From: Euryodendron excelsum
Taxonomy: Eukaryota; Streptophyta; Magnoliopsida; Ericales; Pentaphylacaceae
Direction: 5' to 3'
Length of the DNA stretch: 64,000 nucleotides
NCBI GenBank assembly: GCA_033060915.1
Contig: CM065397.1
Location: 35,057,501-35,121,500, forward strand
In this document: one piece after another, positions 23,401-35,440 of the stretch
Layout of the letters: each line of letters begins with the position of its first letter
Numbering within the stretch: position 1 is the stretch's first letter
Translations under genes and position numbers: made by a program
Notes under the pieces: model-generated
What the model was told of the DNA's origin: nothing
Seen by the model: only the letters and a program-made list of their open reading frames with translations
The model's database searches: none

Positions 23401-24691
23401 GGCTCACTTTTGGAGATAGGGGATTTGCCCCTGTATGCAGATACCTTACCGTCAGGTAGGAACCTTCAATCATCCATGCATTCATCCATAAAAATAAAGT
23501 ACATTAAATTTTGTGTTTGAGATACAAAAGAATTGGAATACATTTTAATAGGGGGAGGGGGAACATTTTCCTTTAGACTTCCACCTATCTACTTTTACAA
23601 AGGGAAACCCTAAACTACTCTTGAGTCTTCGGATTCGCCTTCCTTGGGTTTGATGTCGAGGAGGTCACTGAGAGACCTTGTTGACTGATTGCCCCTTGTC
23701 TTCTTGGCAACCTTATCTCCGTGAGCATAGAAGGATTGGGGCCCCTCTTAGGGTTACGAGGGAACCCTTAGGGTTTGGGTAGGTTTAATGCAAGGGAGAG
23801 TAGCGTTGGTGTCACTCTCAATGGGTTGATCATATGCATAAGAATGCAGTGACTTGAGTTACTTGGAACTCTTGTCTTGGCATGGGATATTGAATGCATG
23901 AACATGAATATGCAAAGAGTATAAGGAGAGAAGATACAATTGAAGTAAACAAGCATGCATGAACAGTTAGACAGGCATTATAACAGTATAAATACAATCA
24001 TTATAACAGCAGGTATAAATGAAAGTAAGAGCAGTTGCTCTTTCCTCCGTGATTTTGAAAACGGTGCTCGTGTCCTAAATCCGGCAGAGGTTCGGCTATG
24101 CATGGTGTTTATATGAGTATGAGGTTGAGGGTTGACTAATGCGTCCTAAAAAGGATCGGTCCCCGGATCTTCAAACCTAGGCCCACTCCCCGAGGTGGTG
24201 CCATGATCGGTTGGTGATCCGAGCGGGGGAACCATCAAGAGGCCGCAGGCGAAGAAACTGACACAGCATCTTGCCCACAACCAATATACCGTTCCCCCTT
24301 TCTAACTAGAAAGGACATATCAGGGTATGCAAGTATACAGAATGCAAGTGCACATGCAGTGTGTGTGTGATTTTTAAAAGTGGAGGAAAGAGTCCAACAA
24401 CTCCCATTCATCCTGTACATCACATTCACGCAAAGCAGTTAATAAAATTTAAACAAAATGTGTACCTACAAAACAAAGATGCAAGTGTTAGTATGTGGAT
24501 GATAAGCATAATACAAGATAATATGAATGAATGCATGTTTTTTTTTTTTTTAAACAATTTTGAAAATTTAGTTTTGAAAATTTTAAAGTGAATAGGATTG
24601 AACCAAGTTAATTGAAGACTCTACATAGGTGAAGGGTAAAGAGACACGACTATGGCCTAACCCTCTAAGACTCCCCAGTGGAGTCGCCAGT
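23401..24691 (-). mobile_element. E2 interior: 5' leader only
   Basis: Read on the minus strand this is the same leader as in E1 and E3. It includes TTAGAGGGTTAGGCCATAGTC after the PBS, the AGGAGTTGTTGGACTC region, the GATCGGTTGGTGATC segment and the CAATCCTTCTATGCTCACGG segment. The first 60 bases after 23401 match nothing else I see here and lie at the deletion junction. A 13-base T run occurs at about 24540. Confidence 0.75.
24670..24689 (-). other. primer-binding site of E2
   Basis: On the minus strand this reads TGGCGACTCCACTGGGGAGT, beginning two bases after the LTR end. A PBS of this sequence, complementary to the 3' end of a plant tRNA-Arg, is characteristic of Ogre-like Tat elements. 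It is the best preserved of the three PBS in the window and fixes the direction of the whole LTR family. Confidence 0.85.
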
Positions 24692-25199
24692 TGTCGCGCC
24701 CAGATTTTTCGCACTCACACAAGCGGGGAAAATGTTGTACTCTCTCGTTAGAACTCACCCTCCTAGAAGAATGAGTGCGACTAAGTTTGAAATGAAAACA
24801 GGTTTGAATAAAGGGCTTTTAAAAAAGATTCGGAGTCGCCACCTAACTTGATTAAGGTGAGTTAGGTCACCTCAAAACTAAGAATAATCTGAAGACTACA
24901 CTAAGGGTTTTTGGAAAACGATTTTGAAAATATCTCCTCAAGAGAGGGTTTTTAAGAAAACAGGTTGTTTGGCAACCTTTGGAAAACATTTAGCCCTTTT
25001 TGAAAAATAACTCTGTTTGGTCTTTGAAAACAGTGATTCTAGGTTCGGAGGTTGGTTACGTGTAGGGAAGACGCACTAAGCTATCACCCTACCCCACCCT
25101 TTCGGTACGTACATGTCAATCTACCCTAGATTCACCTACGAGAGTCTTCACCTAACGATTGGCCAATCCTATCCACTTTGAAAAACAATGTTTATAAAT

Positions 25200-27070
25200 T
25201 ATCATGATACATGATACATGATATGTAAGTGCAAGTTAAGAAAATTGAAAAATAGATTTGAAAAGAAATTGATTTGATTTGAAAGAGATTTGAAATTGGA
25301 TATATTTGAAATTGAGAAATTTTGGAAATTAAAAGTAGAAATTTGAAAATAGAAATTTGAAATGGGAAATTTGAAAATAGATTGGAGATTTGGAAAGATT
25401 TTGGAATTTGAAATTTGAAGAAAGTTGTGACCGCACCTATGAAGGTGGAATTGAAAGTTTGAAGAGTGTTGTGACCGCACCTATGAAGGTTGCCTACGTA
25501 TCCCTTTGGGGGAATCAGGTCAGTTGTAGTTCGGACCGGAGTCCGATTGAAAATAGAAGAGTGGATTTGAAGAAGGAGATTGAACTGGAAATTGAATTGG
25601 AAGATTGAAAGATTGAACTTTGAATGGAGGATTGAAAATTGGAATTTGGAATTTTGGAATTGAGAAGATTGAATTTTGATTTGAAAAGATAGAACTTGAA
25701 AGAAAAATTTAGACTTGTTTTGGAAAGATGGAGGTTTAGGAAAGACTTGGTTTTAGGAAACCTAGACTTAGGAAAGAGAAGAGACTTAGAAAAGATTTGA
25801 CTTGACTTGGAAGGTTTAGGAAATTAGGGAAGATTGGATTTAGGAAATGTTTGAATTAGGAAAAGTCTGGTTTAGGGAGGTTTCGAATTAGGAAAGTTTT
25901 CGAATTAAGAAAGTTTTCACTTAGGAAAGTTCTGGAATTAGGAAAGTTTCAACTAAGGAAAGTTTTGAATTAGGAAAGTTTTGAAAATTGAAAAGTTTTG
26001 AAAATTGGAAAGGTTTGAAAAAGGAAAGGTTTGAAAAAGGAAAGTTTTGAAAATTGGAAAGGTTTGAAAAAGGAAAGTTTTGAAAATTGGAAAGGAAGTT
26101 TTGAAAATAAGAAAGCTTTGAATTTAGAATGTTTTAAAATTTGGAAAGTTTAGGATTTAGAAAGTTTTAGAGTTTTAGAAGATCTTGAAATTAGGAAAGG
26201 TTTGAGTTTAGGAAAAGTTTGAAAACCTAGGTTTGAAAAGTTAAGATTTGAAAAGAAGGTAGAATTAGGAAGGATTTGAAAGTTGAGTTTTAAAATTTAG
26301 GAAAGATTTAAGGTTTAGGTTTAAGAAACTTATGGTTTAGGAAGGAATTGAATTAAGAAAGGTTTGGATTAGGAAGGGACTGGATTTGGTTTCTAAAAGA
26401 AAAGATTTGATTTTATTTCCAAAAATGGAGGACGGGGTCTAGTTTCCTAAACGGGGAGATTTGATTCGGTTTCCTAAAGGGAAGATAGGATTTGGCAAGG
26501 ATTTCGAAAAGGAGATTTTAGAAACCCTAATTTTGAAAAATTATAGTTTTGACGTAAAAAATAGGTTTTGGAAACATGTATAGTTTGGATGTGAAAACAA
26601 GAGGTTTTGGAAACCTAGGTTTGGGGGCAAAGTTTGAAAATCATGTTTTTGGGAAGAAAATTAGGATTTCCTAATTGTGGGTTCTAGGGTTTGATTTGGG
26701 CTCCAAGGAAGGGGTTTTTGGAAAATGCGTTTTTGAAAACGAAGGTTTTCTAGAAGGGAATCCTAGGGAGGAATTTCTAGAGGAAAGATTTTGAAAAGAG
26801 AATTTTTGGAAAGATTTTTGGAAAGAGTTTTTCGAGGAAGGTTTTTGGTTGAAGATTGTTGAAGAGAGTCTTTGGAAAGATTTTTGTGGAACATTTTTAG
26901 AAAGTGGATTTTGGGGAGAGGATTTTGGAAAGGAGTTGAAAAAGGGAGTTTTGAAAAATAGATTTTAGGAGAAGTTTTTTAAAACAGTTTTAGAAGGGAA
27001 AGTTTTACAAAAGTATGTCGAAAAAGAGATTTTTAGGAAGAGGGATTTGGAAAAAGATTTTTTAGAAGGT
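25200..27070 (-). repeat. degenerate GGAAAGTTTTGAAAATT repeat domain of L6
   Basis: About 1.9 kb of short imperfect repeats. Around 25975-26110 they become nearly regular (GGAAAGTTTTGAAAATT and GGAAAGGTTTGAAAAA alternating). Strong purine bias on the plus strand. Confidence 0.8.
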
Positions 27071-27968
27071 ATAAAAATATTCTCACTTCCCTAAAGCGAT
27101 TCTAGCCATAAGAAGGCTAGAACCACTTTAAGAAAGTGGTTTTGGAAAACAATAAGATTTGAAAATATAGACCAAAAAAAGGTCACTTTTAATGTAATAC
27201 TTTCCTAAAGCAACCCTAGCCAAGGAAAGGCTAGAATCACCCTAGGAGTGTGGTTTTGAAAACAAGTTTTTGAAAAAGAGATTTTGATGCAATTTTGAAA
27301 ACAAGTTTGAAAACGATTTTGAAAACAACTTTGAAAACGGATTTTGGAAGATGCAAGACTATGATATGCACGAGTTGAAAAAGGTCGTGAACATACAAGG
27401 CTAAGGCTTCACCACATAATCAAGGGGGTCGGACCCACATGGTCTCTGGTTAGACTAGAAGAAAGCCCCCGACACGGTGACTCTCCAATAGCCCAATCCT
27501 ACACATGGACCGGGAATCCCCTTGTTTCAAGCAGGCAAAGAAAGGGGGGAAAAGAGATGGGGGATTAAAATAGAGAAAACCCAAGTGGGTTAGGAGAGAG
27601 AAGAGAGAGGGGGGAAGTGCGGAAATTTAAATAAGGAGCCTACCGTATGTCTCGTTTATTTTGCGCGCCGTGCTGTCTTCGGTCTTCGGTCTTTGTCTTG
27701 ATCTTCGTCTTCAGTCTTCAAGAGTTGTCTTCAAGCTTTGGATTGCAGCTCTTCAAGTTTTCAAAGGAGGGTTGAAGGTTAGTTTATGAGTGTATGGGGG
27801 TGTATAGGAGTGTATAGAAGTGTATAGGAGGCTAGGGTTTGTGTGTAGTGGCTAGGGTTTGGAAAACCTAGGGAGGCTAGGGTTTTTTAGGTGCTCGAGC
27901 TCTGTATATCGAAATATATGATTTTTAGGTTGAATTTGCAGATCCCTTTCACATTGAATGAGGCTTTG

Positions 27969-27976
27969 TATTTATA
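27969..27976 (-). promoter_or_regulatory. TATA box of E2 5' LTR
   Basis: TATTTATA on the plus strand. Transcription would run leftward through the E2 leader and then antisense through E1 gag. Confidence 0.7.
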
Positions 27977-27989
27977 GAGGTTGGACAAC

Positions 27990-28092
27990 ACTGGCGCCTG
28001 TTGTAGTGGCGCCAAGCCAAATTTTACGCTGGCGCCACTAGGAGTGGCGCCAGGCCATTTTTTGGCTTGGCGCCACTATTAGTGGTGCCAGC
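27990..28092 (-). promoter_or_regulatory. GGCGCC palindrome cluster of L6
   Basis: CTGGCGCC, GTGGCGCC, CTGGCGCCACTAGGAGTGGCG and TTGGCGCCACTA motifs in about 100 bp just upstream of the TATA box in LTR sense. One half-site has decayed to GGTGCC. Confidence 0.5.
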
Positions 28093-28889
28093 CAATTAGG
28101 AAAGGTTTCAGGTCGACAAGCAACATATCTTTGACTAGATTTGAGCACCTGTACTAGTGACTACCATGTAATTTTTAGCCTGGCTTCACTAGGAGTGACT
28201 CCGGAAAGTTCGGGAATGATTTGAAGGAGCCGAGAATGATCCGGAAGGCCGGAAAGGAGCAGGAACACTTAAAATAGTGTCCTGGAGATATTTGACTTGA
28301 AAAGTGAGGATAAGATGTGTCGGAAAGGTTGACCGGGCCTTTAGGGGCAAAATGGTCAATCAGACCGGGAAACTGCCGGGACAGACTCGGATTGTCCCGA
28401 AAGAAGACTTGGATCTGGAAACATTATTCAGAATGTTCCCAGAGGTTGCCGGTTTGATTCCCAGAGCTGGCGTGGTTGGAAAAGGAAACCGGCCTACCAG
28501 GGGCAAAACGGTCATTTTTTGTACCGGGTTTGCCGGAACTGACTCGGAATGATCCGAAAAGGTAAAGGAAGGTTGAGAATACTATAAAAAGTATTCTCAG
28601 GAAATTACCGGTTTGATACCCAGAGCTGGTGTGGTTCTCAGGGCGTTTGGATGCCTAGGGGCAAAATGGTCATCTTGACCGGAAAGTCTCGGAAAAGGTC
28701 CAAAGGACAGTTTGGTCATTTTTCACCAAAGTGGGCTAACAGACACTGGCGTTGACCTGGGTTTTGAGTGTTTCCGCCACTCTAACGGCGGTCGTCGTGA
28801 CACAAGGGTTTGTTGCCATTTCCCTATATCGACCTATTTGTGAGTATTTCCACTACTTTAACGGTTTTATAAGTAGTTTCGCTACTTGG

Positions 28890-30145
28890 ACCATCTCGAG
28901 GAATAAACTGTCTCGAGAGAGGAATTGGAAAGGGGAGTTATCGTCTCCGAAAAGACGCACCTGGATTGGAACCGTCTCGAGGAATAAACTGTCTCGAGAG
29001 AGGGATTGGAAAAGGGACTTATCGTCTCCGAGGAGACGTGCCTGGAGTGGAACCGTCTCGAGGAATAAACTATCTCGAGAGTGGGATTGGAAAGGGGACT
29101 TATCCTCTCTGAAGAGACGTGCCTGGATTGGAACCATTTCGAGGAATAAACTGTCTCGAGAGTGGGATTGGAAAGGGGTCTTACTGTCTCCGAAGAGACG
29201 TGCTTGGAGTGGAACCGTCTTGAGGAATAAACTGTCTCGAGAGAGGGATTGGAAAGGGGTCTTAGCGTCTCCGAGGAGACGCGCCTGGATTGGAACCGTC
29301 TCGAGGAATAAACTGTCTCGAGAGAGGGATTGGAAAAGGGTCTTACCGTCTCCGAGGAGACGCGCCTGGATTGGAACCGTCTCGAGGAATAAACTGTCTC
29401 GAGAGTGGGATTGGAAAGGGGTCTTACCGTCTCCGAAGAGACGTGCCTAGATTGGAACCGTCTCGAGGAATAAACTGTCTCGAGAGAGGGATTGGAAAAG
29501 GGACTTATCGTCTCCGAGGAGACGTGCCTGGAGTGGAACCATCTCGAGGAATAAACTGTCTCGAGAGTGGGATTGGAAAGGGGACTTATCGTCTCCGAAG
29601 AGACGTGCCTGGATTGGAACCGTCTCGAGGAATAAACTGTCTCGAGAGTGGGATTGGAAAGGGGTCTTACCGTCTCCGAAGAGACGTGCCTGGAGTGGAA
29701 CCGTCTCGAGGAATAAACTGTCTCGAGAGAGAGATTGGAAAGGGGTCTTACCGTCTCCGAGGTGACGCGCCTGGAGTGGAACCGTCTCGAGGAATAAACT
29801 GTCTCGAGAGTGGGATTGGAAAGGGGACTTATCATCTTCGAGGAGACGTGCCTGGAGTGGAACCGTCTCGAGGAATAAACTGTCTCGAGAGTGGGATTGG
29901 AAAGGGGTCTTACCGTCTCCGAAGAGACGTGCCTGGATTGGAACCGTCTTGAGAAATAAACTATCTCGAGAGTGGGATTGGAAAGGGGTCTTACCGTCTC
30001 CGAAGAGACGTGCCTGGATTGGAACCGTCTCGAGGAATAAACTATCTCGAGAGTGAGATTGGAAAGGGGACTTACTATCTCTGAAAAGACGTGCCTGAAT
30101 TGGAACCGTCTCGAGGAATAAACTGTCTCGAGAGTGGGATTGGAA
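28890..30145 (-). repeat. 81-bp minisatellite array, 15 full units
   Basis: The string ACC(G/A)TCTCGAGGAATAAAC or a close variant starts at 28890 and then every 81 bp (28971, 29052, 29133 ... 30024, 30105), with no length change in 15 intervals. Each unit has two GTCTCGAG boxes separated by GAATAAACT and a hairpin of the form CGTCTCC-GA-GGAGACG. Neighbouring units differ by single bases (GAGAG/GAGTG, GGTCTTACC/GGACTTATC, GAGGAG/GAAGAG). Because 81 is a multiple of 3, long frames stay open on both strands; these are not genes. Sister LTRs carry about two such units. Confidence 0.95.
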
Positions 30146-30347
30146 TTGGAAAGGAAAGGACAATGCCCCCAAGGGCATTTTGGTCATTTTGCCTCTATTT
30201 GGGCCTGGTAGGCCCGCGAAGCGATGGAAAGACGGAATTTGGACCTAGAGAATTGGTTTTGATAGGAATATGCCCACAATGACTTGACAACAAGTCTGGA
30301 CGGAGTGTAGACTGCCGAGTGGTCAAAAATGGGGTACTTACAGTGAG

Positions 30348-30560
30348 TACCACTCCGGAATGCCAGGGCATGATATAAAAAGTTATTTCTCTCTCAAACA
30401 CAAATATAAGACTTGATCAACTCCAAGGTCATTGGTGCCCAAGAGGTGAACCCCACTCCTGCTCCAAAACCTGTCGGAAGAATTTTTCCAAAGTACAATG
30501 AAAAGGGATGTTTCCTAGATTCGTCCATTTTCTTCTTATCATTTATTATTCTACATCCTG
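30348..30560 (+). pseudogene. Ogre/Tat-type gag, 3' part, decayed
   Basis: Across the E2 insertion the frame reads ...LTCE then YHSGMPGHDIKSY, resembling the C-x-YH-x-G-x-x-GH-x-x-x-C knuckle of Tat-lineage Gag, with the last C replaced by Y. A frameshift near 30400 moves homology to DLINSKVIGAQEVNPTPAP, which corresponds to the conserved segment following the knuckle in these proteins. Homology fades after about 30500. Protease and pol sequences expected next are not recognisable. Confidence 0.75.
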
Positions 30561-31304
30561 TCTTGTTTTGCATGTCATCTTTGCTCTGAATCAAAAGCTT
30601 TCAAGTCATAAAGCTAAATGGAAATAGTAGTGATTTTTGGGTTATCCCCTTTGTTTCATACTCTTGTGAAATGATAAGTACTTTTAAGGACCTTCCCCCG
30701 ATTTGTGATGCCCTCAACTCAAATAAAATGATAGCACAAGCACCAGATTTAGCAGAAACAATTTATGACTCTGAAAAGAAGGGAGAGACAAAACAGAGAA
30801 GTGCAGAGAGAGGGGAAATATAGAGGGGTGAGAGATCAAGATCAATCACGTAGCTCGTTGAAATACATGAGGCGACCCCCAAAGGATGTCCTAGGAAAGC
30901 AGCAAGAAGCTACACCCTCAAAAGGAAGATTAGTGCACATTGACAAGCTTGGGATGATTGAATCTTTGAGGAAGAAAAAAAAAAACATGTTTATCTTACA
31001 CGTGAACAATCATTGGGGTAAATATTCAATTATGAATAGATTAATGTGCATGCTTGTTTAAGATTGAATCTTCTGTGGATGATCACTTACATAAATATGA
31101 GTTAATGATTTTGACGATATTTACCATATTGGTGATTCATATTCAATGTAATACACACTTCTCGAGACTTTTTAGAATCTAGAATTCACCTTTATGATCT
31201 ATTTTAGCTAGTTCCACCATTATTAAATATATATAGATTGTCTCACACCCAGATTAACCTTTTATCGATTCTATCTCCCATCACTTATGGAAAAGGCTAC
31301 CAAT
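30561..31304 (+). other. unassigned E1 interior between gag remnant and solo LTR L7
   Basis: About 740 bp without recognised domains. A 98-residue open frame (30765-31061) starts in a Glu/Arg/Lys-rich segment and contains SSLKYMRRPPKDVLG; I know no family match. It could be degenerate post-gag sequence or part of another insertion. Confidence 0.3.
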
Positions 31305-31928
31305 TGTAAGCACCCCATTTTTGACCGCTCGGCAATCTACACTCCGTCCAGACTTGTGTTCAAGTCATTGTGGGCGTATTCTAACCGAAACCAACTTTCT
31401 AAAGTTCAAATCCTATCTGTCCATCGCTTCGCGGGCCCACCAGGCCCAAATAGAGGCAAAATGACCAAAATGCCCTTAGAGGCTTTTTTCTTTCCAATTC
31501 CAACTCCAACCCCACTCTCGAGACAGTTTATTCCTCGAGACGGTTCTAAATCAGGCACGTCTTTTCGAAGACAGTAAGTCTCCTTTCCAATCCCTATCTC
31601 GAGACAGTTTATTCCTCAAGACGGTTCCAAATCAGGCATGTCTTTTCAAAGACTATAAGTCCCCTTTCCAATTCCTCTCTCGAGGCAGTTTATTCCTCGA
31701 GACGGTCTGAGTAGCGAAAATACTCGCAAACATCACAACCGTTAGAGTAGCGGAAATACTCACAAATAGGTCGATATAGGGAATTGCCAACAAACCCCTG
31801 TGTCATGACGATCATCGTCAGAGTGGCGGAAACACTTAAAACCCAAGTCAACGCTAGTGCCTGCTAGCCCACTTCGGTGCAAAATGATTGTTTTGCCCCT
31901 GGTGGGCCGGTCTCCTTTTCCGACCACA

Positions 31929-32243
31929 CCGGCTCTGGGTATCAAACTGGTAACCTCCTGAGAATGCTTCTTATAGTACTCTCAACCTTTCCTTATCATT
32001 CTGGATCATTCTGAGTCAGTTCCGGCCAACCCGATACAAAATGACCGTTTGGCCCCTAGTGGGCCGATCTCCTTTTTCGACCACACCGGCTCTGGGTATC
32101 AAACTGGTAATCCTCTGAGACTACTTTTTATAGTGTTCTCAACCTCCTTTTACCTTTCTGGATCATTCCGAGTCAGGTCCGGCCAACCCGGTGCAAAATG
32201 ACTATTTTGCCCCTGGTGGGTCGGTCGCCTCTTCTGACTACAC
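31929..32243 (+). repeat. 157-bp tandem units of L7
   Basis: CCGGCTCTG recurs at 31929, 32086 and 32243, exactly 157 bp apart, mirroring the spacing in L1 and L12. Confidence 0.8.
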
Positions 32244-32627
32244 CGGCTCTGGGTATCAAATCGGAAACCTTTGGGAACATTCTAAATAATGTTTCCAAAT
32301 CCCAAGTCTTCTTTCGGGATAGTCCAAGTCTGTTCTGGTAGCTTCCCGATCCGATTGACCGTTTTACCCCTAAAGGCCTATTCAACCCTTCCGACACATC
32401 CTATCCTCACTTTTCAAGTCAAATACCACTGGGACACTATTTTAAGTGTTTTTGCTCTTTTCCGGCCTTCTGGGTCATTTCTGGCTTCTTCAAATCATTT
32501 CTGGACTTTTCGGAGTCACTCCTAGTAAAGCTAGGCTAAAAATTGCATGGTAGTCACTAGTACAAGCGCCCAAATCTAGTCAAAGATACGTTGCTTGCCG
32601 ACCTTAAACATTTCCTAAATGGTTGGC

Positions 32628-32725
32628 ACCACTAGTAGTGGCGCCAAGCCAAAAAATGGCCTGGCGCCACTCCTAGTGGCGCTAGTGTAAAATTTGGCCT
32701 GGCGCCACTGCAACAGGCGCTAGTG
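32628..32725 (+). promoter_or_regulatory. GGCGCC palindrome cluster upstream of L7 TATA box
   Basis: Motifs GTGGCGCCA, CTGGCGCCACTCCTAGTGGC, CTGGCGCCACTG and AGGCGCTAG in about 100 bp ending 13 bp before the TATA box. Their position and repeated dyads suggest transcription-factor sites or a structured element; function is inferred. Confidence 0.5.
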
Positions 32726-32737
32726 TATTCCTCCCTC

Positions 32738-32745
32738 TATAAATA
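32738..32745 (+). promoter_or_regulatory. TATA box of L7
   Basis: TATAAATA in CTCTATAAATACAGAGCC, on the same strand as the TGTAAGC...CGACA orientation. It independently supports the direction deduced from the PBS. Confidence 0.75.
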
Positions 32746-33579
32746 CAGAGCCTCCTCCAACGTGAAAAGGATCCGCAAACTCAAACCAAAAATCATATAA
32801 TTCGATATACAGAGCTCAAACACTCTCTAAACCCTAGCTTCCCTAGGTTTTCCAAACCCTAGTCACCATACATAAACTCTAGCCTCATATACACTCCTAT
32901 ACACCCCCATACACTCATACACTAACCTTCAACCCTCCTTTGAAGACTTGAAGAGCTGCAATCTAAAGCTTGAAGATAACTCTTGAAGATTGAAGACGAA
33001 GATCAAGACGAAGACCGAAGACCGAAGACAAGCAAGGCGCGCAAAATAGACAAGACATACGGTAGGCTTTCTCCTTAAATTTCCGCACTTCCCCCTCTCT
33101 CTTCTTTCTCCTAACCCACTTGGGTTTTCTCTATTTTAATCCCCCATCTCTTTCCCCCCCTTTCTTTGCATGCTCGAAACAAGGGGATTCCCGGTCTATG
33201 TGTAGGATTGGGCTATTGGAGAGTCACCGTGTCGGGGGCTTTCTTCTAGTCTAACCAGAGACCACGTAGGTTCGGCCCCCTTAATTATGTGGTGAAGCCT
33301 TAACCTTGTATGTTCACGACCCCAAAATTGTATTGTGCATATCATGATCTTGCATCTTCCAAAAGTTATTTTCAAAGTCATTTTTGAAATCGTCTTTAAA
33401 CTTGTTTTCAAAGTTGCATCAAAATCTCTTTTTCAAAACATGTTTTCAAAATCACAATCCTAGGGTGATTCTAGCTTTTCCATTGCTAGGGTTTCTTGAG
33501 GAAAGTGTTACATTCAAAGTGACCCACATGGTTCATATTTTCAACTCCTTGTTATTTTCAAAAACCACTTTCCTAAAGT

Positions 33580-35440
33580 GGTTCTAGCCTTCCTATGGCT
33601 AGAATTGCTTTAGGAAAGTGAGACATTTTTTATACTTTTTGAAAAGCTCTCTTTTCAAAAATCTCTTCTTAAAAATCTCTTTTTCAACATACTTTCCTAA
33701 AACTCTCCTCTCCAAAGTTGTTTTCAAAAACTCCCTCCAAAATCTATTTTTGAAAGCTTTCTTTTTCAACTCCTTTCCAAAAACTCTTTCTCCTCAAAAT
33801 TCACTTTCTAAAAACACTCCCTAAATTCACTTTCCTAAAAACTCTCTCCAACAATCTCCTTCCAAAAATCTTTCTAAAAAACTCTCTTTCCAAAATCTTC
33901 CTTCTAGAAACTCTCCTCTAGGATTTTCCTTCTAAAATCTTCGTTTCTAAAAACACACTTTCCAAAAACTCCTTCTCTTTAAAATCTCTTTCCAAAAACT
34001 CTCTCTTCAAATTTACTTTCCAAAAACTCTTCCCTCTAGAAACTCCTCTTTAGGATTTCCTTCCAAAATCTTTGTTTCCAAAAATGCACTTTCCAAAAAC
34101 TCTTTCCTTAGAAGCCCAAGTCAAGCCCTAGAACCCACAATTAGGAAACCCTAATTTTCTTTCCAAAAACGTGGTTTTCAAACTTGCCTTAAAACCTAGG
34201 TTTCCAAAACCTCTTGTTTTCTATACCAAAACTATAGACATTTCCAAAACCTTTTTTCTACGTCAAAATTCTACACTTCCAAACCTAGGGTTTTTAGAAA
34301 TTTCCTTTTCCAAATCCTTGTCAAATCAAATTTTCCCTTTAGGACACCAAATCCAATCTTTCCATTTAGGAAACTAGATCCCGTCCTCCGTTTTTGGAAA
34401 CAAAATCAAACCTTTGCTTTTAGAAACTAAATCCAATCTCTTCCTAATCCAAACCTTTCTTAATTCAACTCCTTCCTAATTTCCTACCTTCTTAAACCAT
34501 AAGTTTCTTAAACCTAAACTTTAAATCTTTCCTTAAATTTCAAAATCCAAATCTTTCCTAAATCGAATCCTTCTTACTCTTCTCATTTCCTAAATCTTAA
34601 GTTTCCAAAACTTGAATATAAAAATCTTTCCTAAATTTTAAAACTCAACTTTCAAATCTTTCCTAATTCAACCCTTTCCTAATCCTACCCATTTTTCAAA
34701 TCTTAACTTTCCAAATCTAATTTTTCAAACCTTTTCTAAGTTCAAACCTTTCCTAATCTCAAGATTTTCTAAAAACTTTAAAACTTTCTAAATTTCAAAT
34801 CATTCCAAATTCAAAACTTCCCTATTTCAAAACATTCCAAATTCTAAACTTTCCAACTTTCAAAACTTCCTCATTTCAAAACCTTCCTTAAAACCAAACT
34901 TTCCAATTTCAAAACTTTCCTAAACCTAAAACTTTCCTAAGTTGAAACTTTCTTAAATTCAAAACTTTCCTAAGTTGAAACTTTCTTAAATTCAAAACTT
35001 TTCTATTTTAAAACTTTCCAAAAATGAAACTTTCCTAATTCGAAACTTTCCTAAGTCGGACCTTTCCTAATTCGAACATTTCCTAAAATCCAATATTTCC
35101 AAATCTTCTAAGATCTTTCCAAATCCAACATGCAAGCCTAATCTTCCTTAAACCTCAAGTCTTTCCTAAATCCTATGTTTCCTAAGTCTAGGTTTCCTAA
35201 ACCTTCATCTTTCCAAAATAAGTCTAAATCTTTCTTCCAAGTTCTATCTTTTCAAATCAAAATTCAACCTTCTCAATTTCAAGATTCTAAATTCCAATCT
35301 TCAAGATTCCATTCTAAGTTCAATCTCTCAATCTTCCAATCCAAATTCCAATTCAATACCTTTTTCAAATCAAATATTCTATTTTCAATCGGATTCTTGT
35401 CCGAACTACGACTGACTTGATTCCTCTAAAAGGATACGTA
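33580..35440 (+). repeat. degenerate CTTTCCTAAA repeat domain of L7
   Basis: About 1.9 kb of pyrimidine-rich imperfect repeats (AAAACTTTCCTAAA, TTCAAAACTTTCC). Several open frames here, rich in Phe, Ser, Lys and Asn, are composition artefacts. Confidence 0.8.

Larger units (their letters stand above)
23129..30342 (-). mobile_element. Ogre-like element E2, minus strand, large internal deletion
   Basis: Perfect GTGAG duplications flank it (23124-23128 and 30343-30347), and the interrupted gag reads on in frame across them. In element sense it has a complete 5' LTR (30342 to 24692), PBS (24689-24670) and leader (24691 to 23401). It then jumps at 23400/23401 to the last 272 bp of an LTR ending CTAGGCGCGACA. 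The whole coding interior and most of the 3' LTR are missing, so a deletion after insertion is inferred. It could not encode proteins. Confidence 0.9.
24692..30342 (-). mobile_element. E2 5' LTR (L6), 5.65 kb
   Basis: The longest LTR here without nested insertions. Plus-strand text starts TGTCGCGCCCAGATTTTTCG and ends AAAAATGGGGTACTTACA. In LTR sense: start, 81-bp array (30145 to 28890), upstream motifs with a single 159-bp interval between copies of the 157-bp module (28621 to 28462), GGCGCC cluster, TATA box, conserved block (about 27550-27350), TTTCCTAAA-like domain, GGATACGTAGGCAACC block (about 25485-25505, with a partial duplication of the adjacent GTGACCGCACCTATGA at 25426 and 25469), LTR end. 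Confidence 0.92.

Noticed and set aside
28890..30145. CRISPR-like regular repeat array
   Set aside because: Units are contiguous 81-bp tandem repeats without unique spacers, inside a plant LTR; no cas-like genes.
28752..30187. Overlapping long open frames (220-317 residues) on both strands with 27-residue repeats
   Set aside because: They arise because the 81-bp minisatellite unit is a multiple of 3 and lacks stops in several frames; the region is LTR upstream DNA and the frames are not open in sister LTRs.
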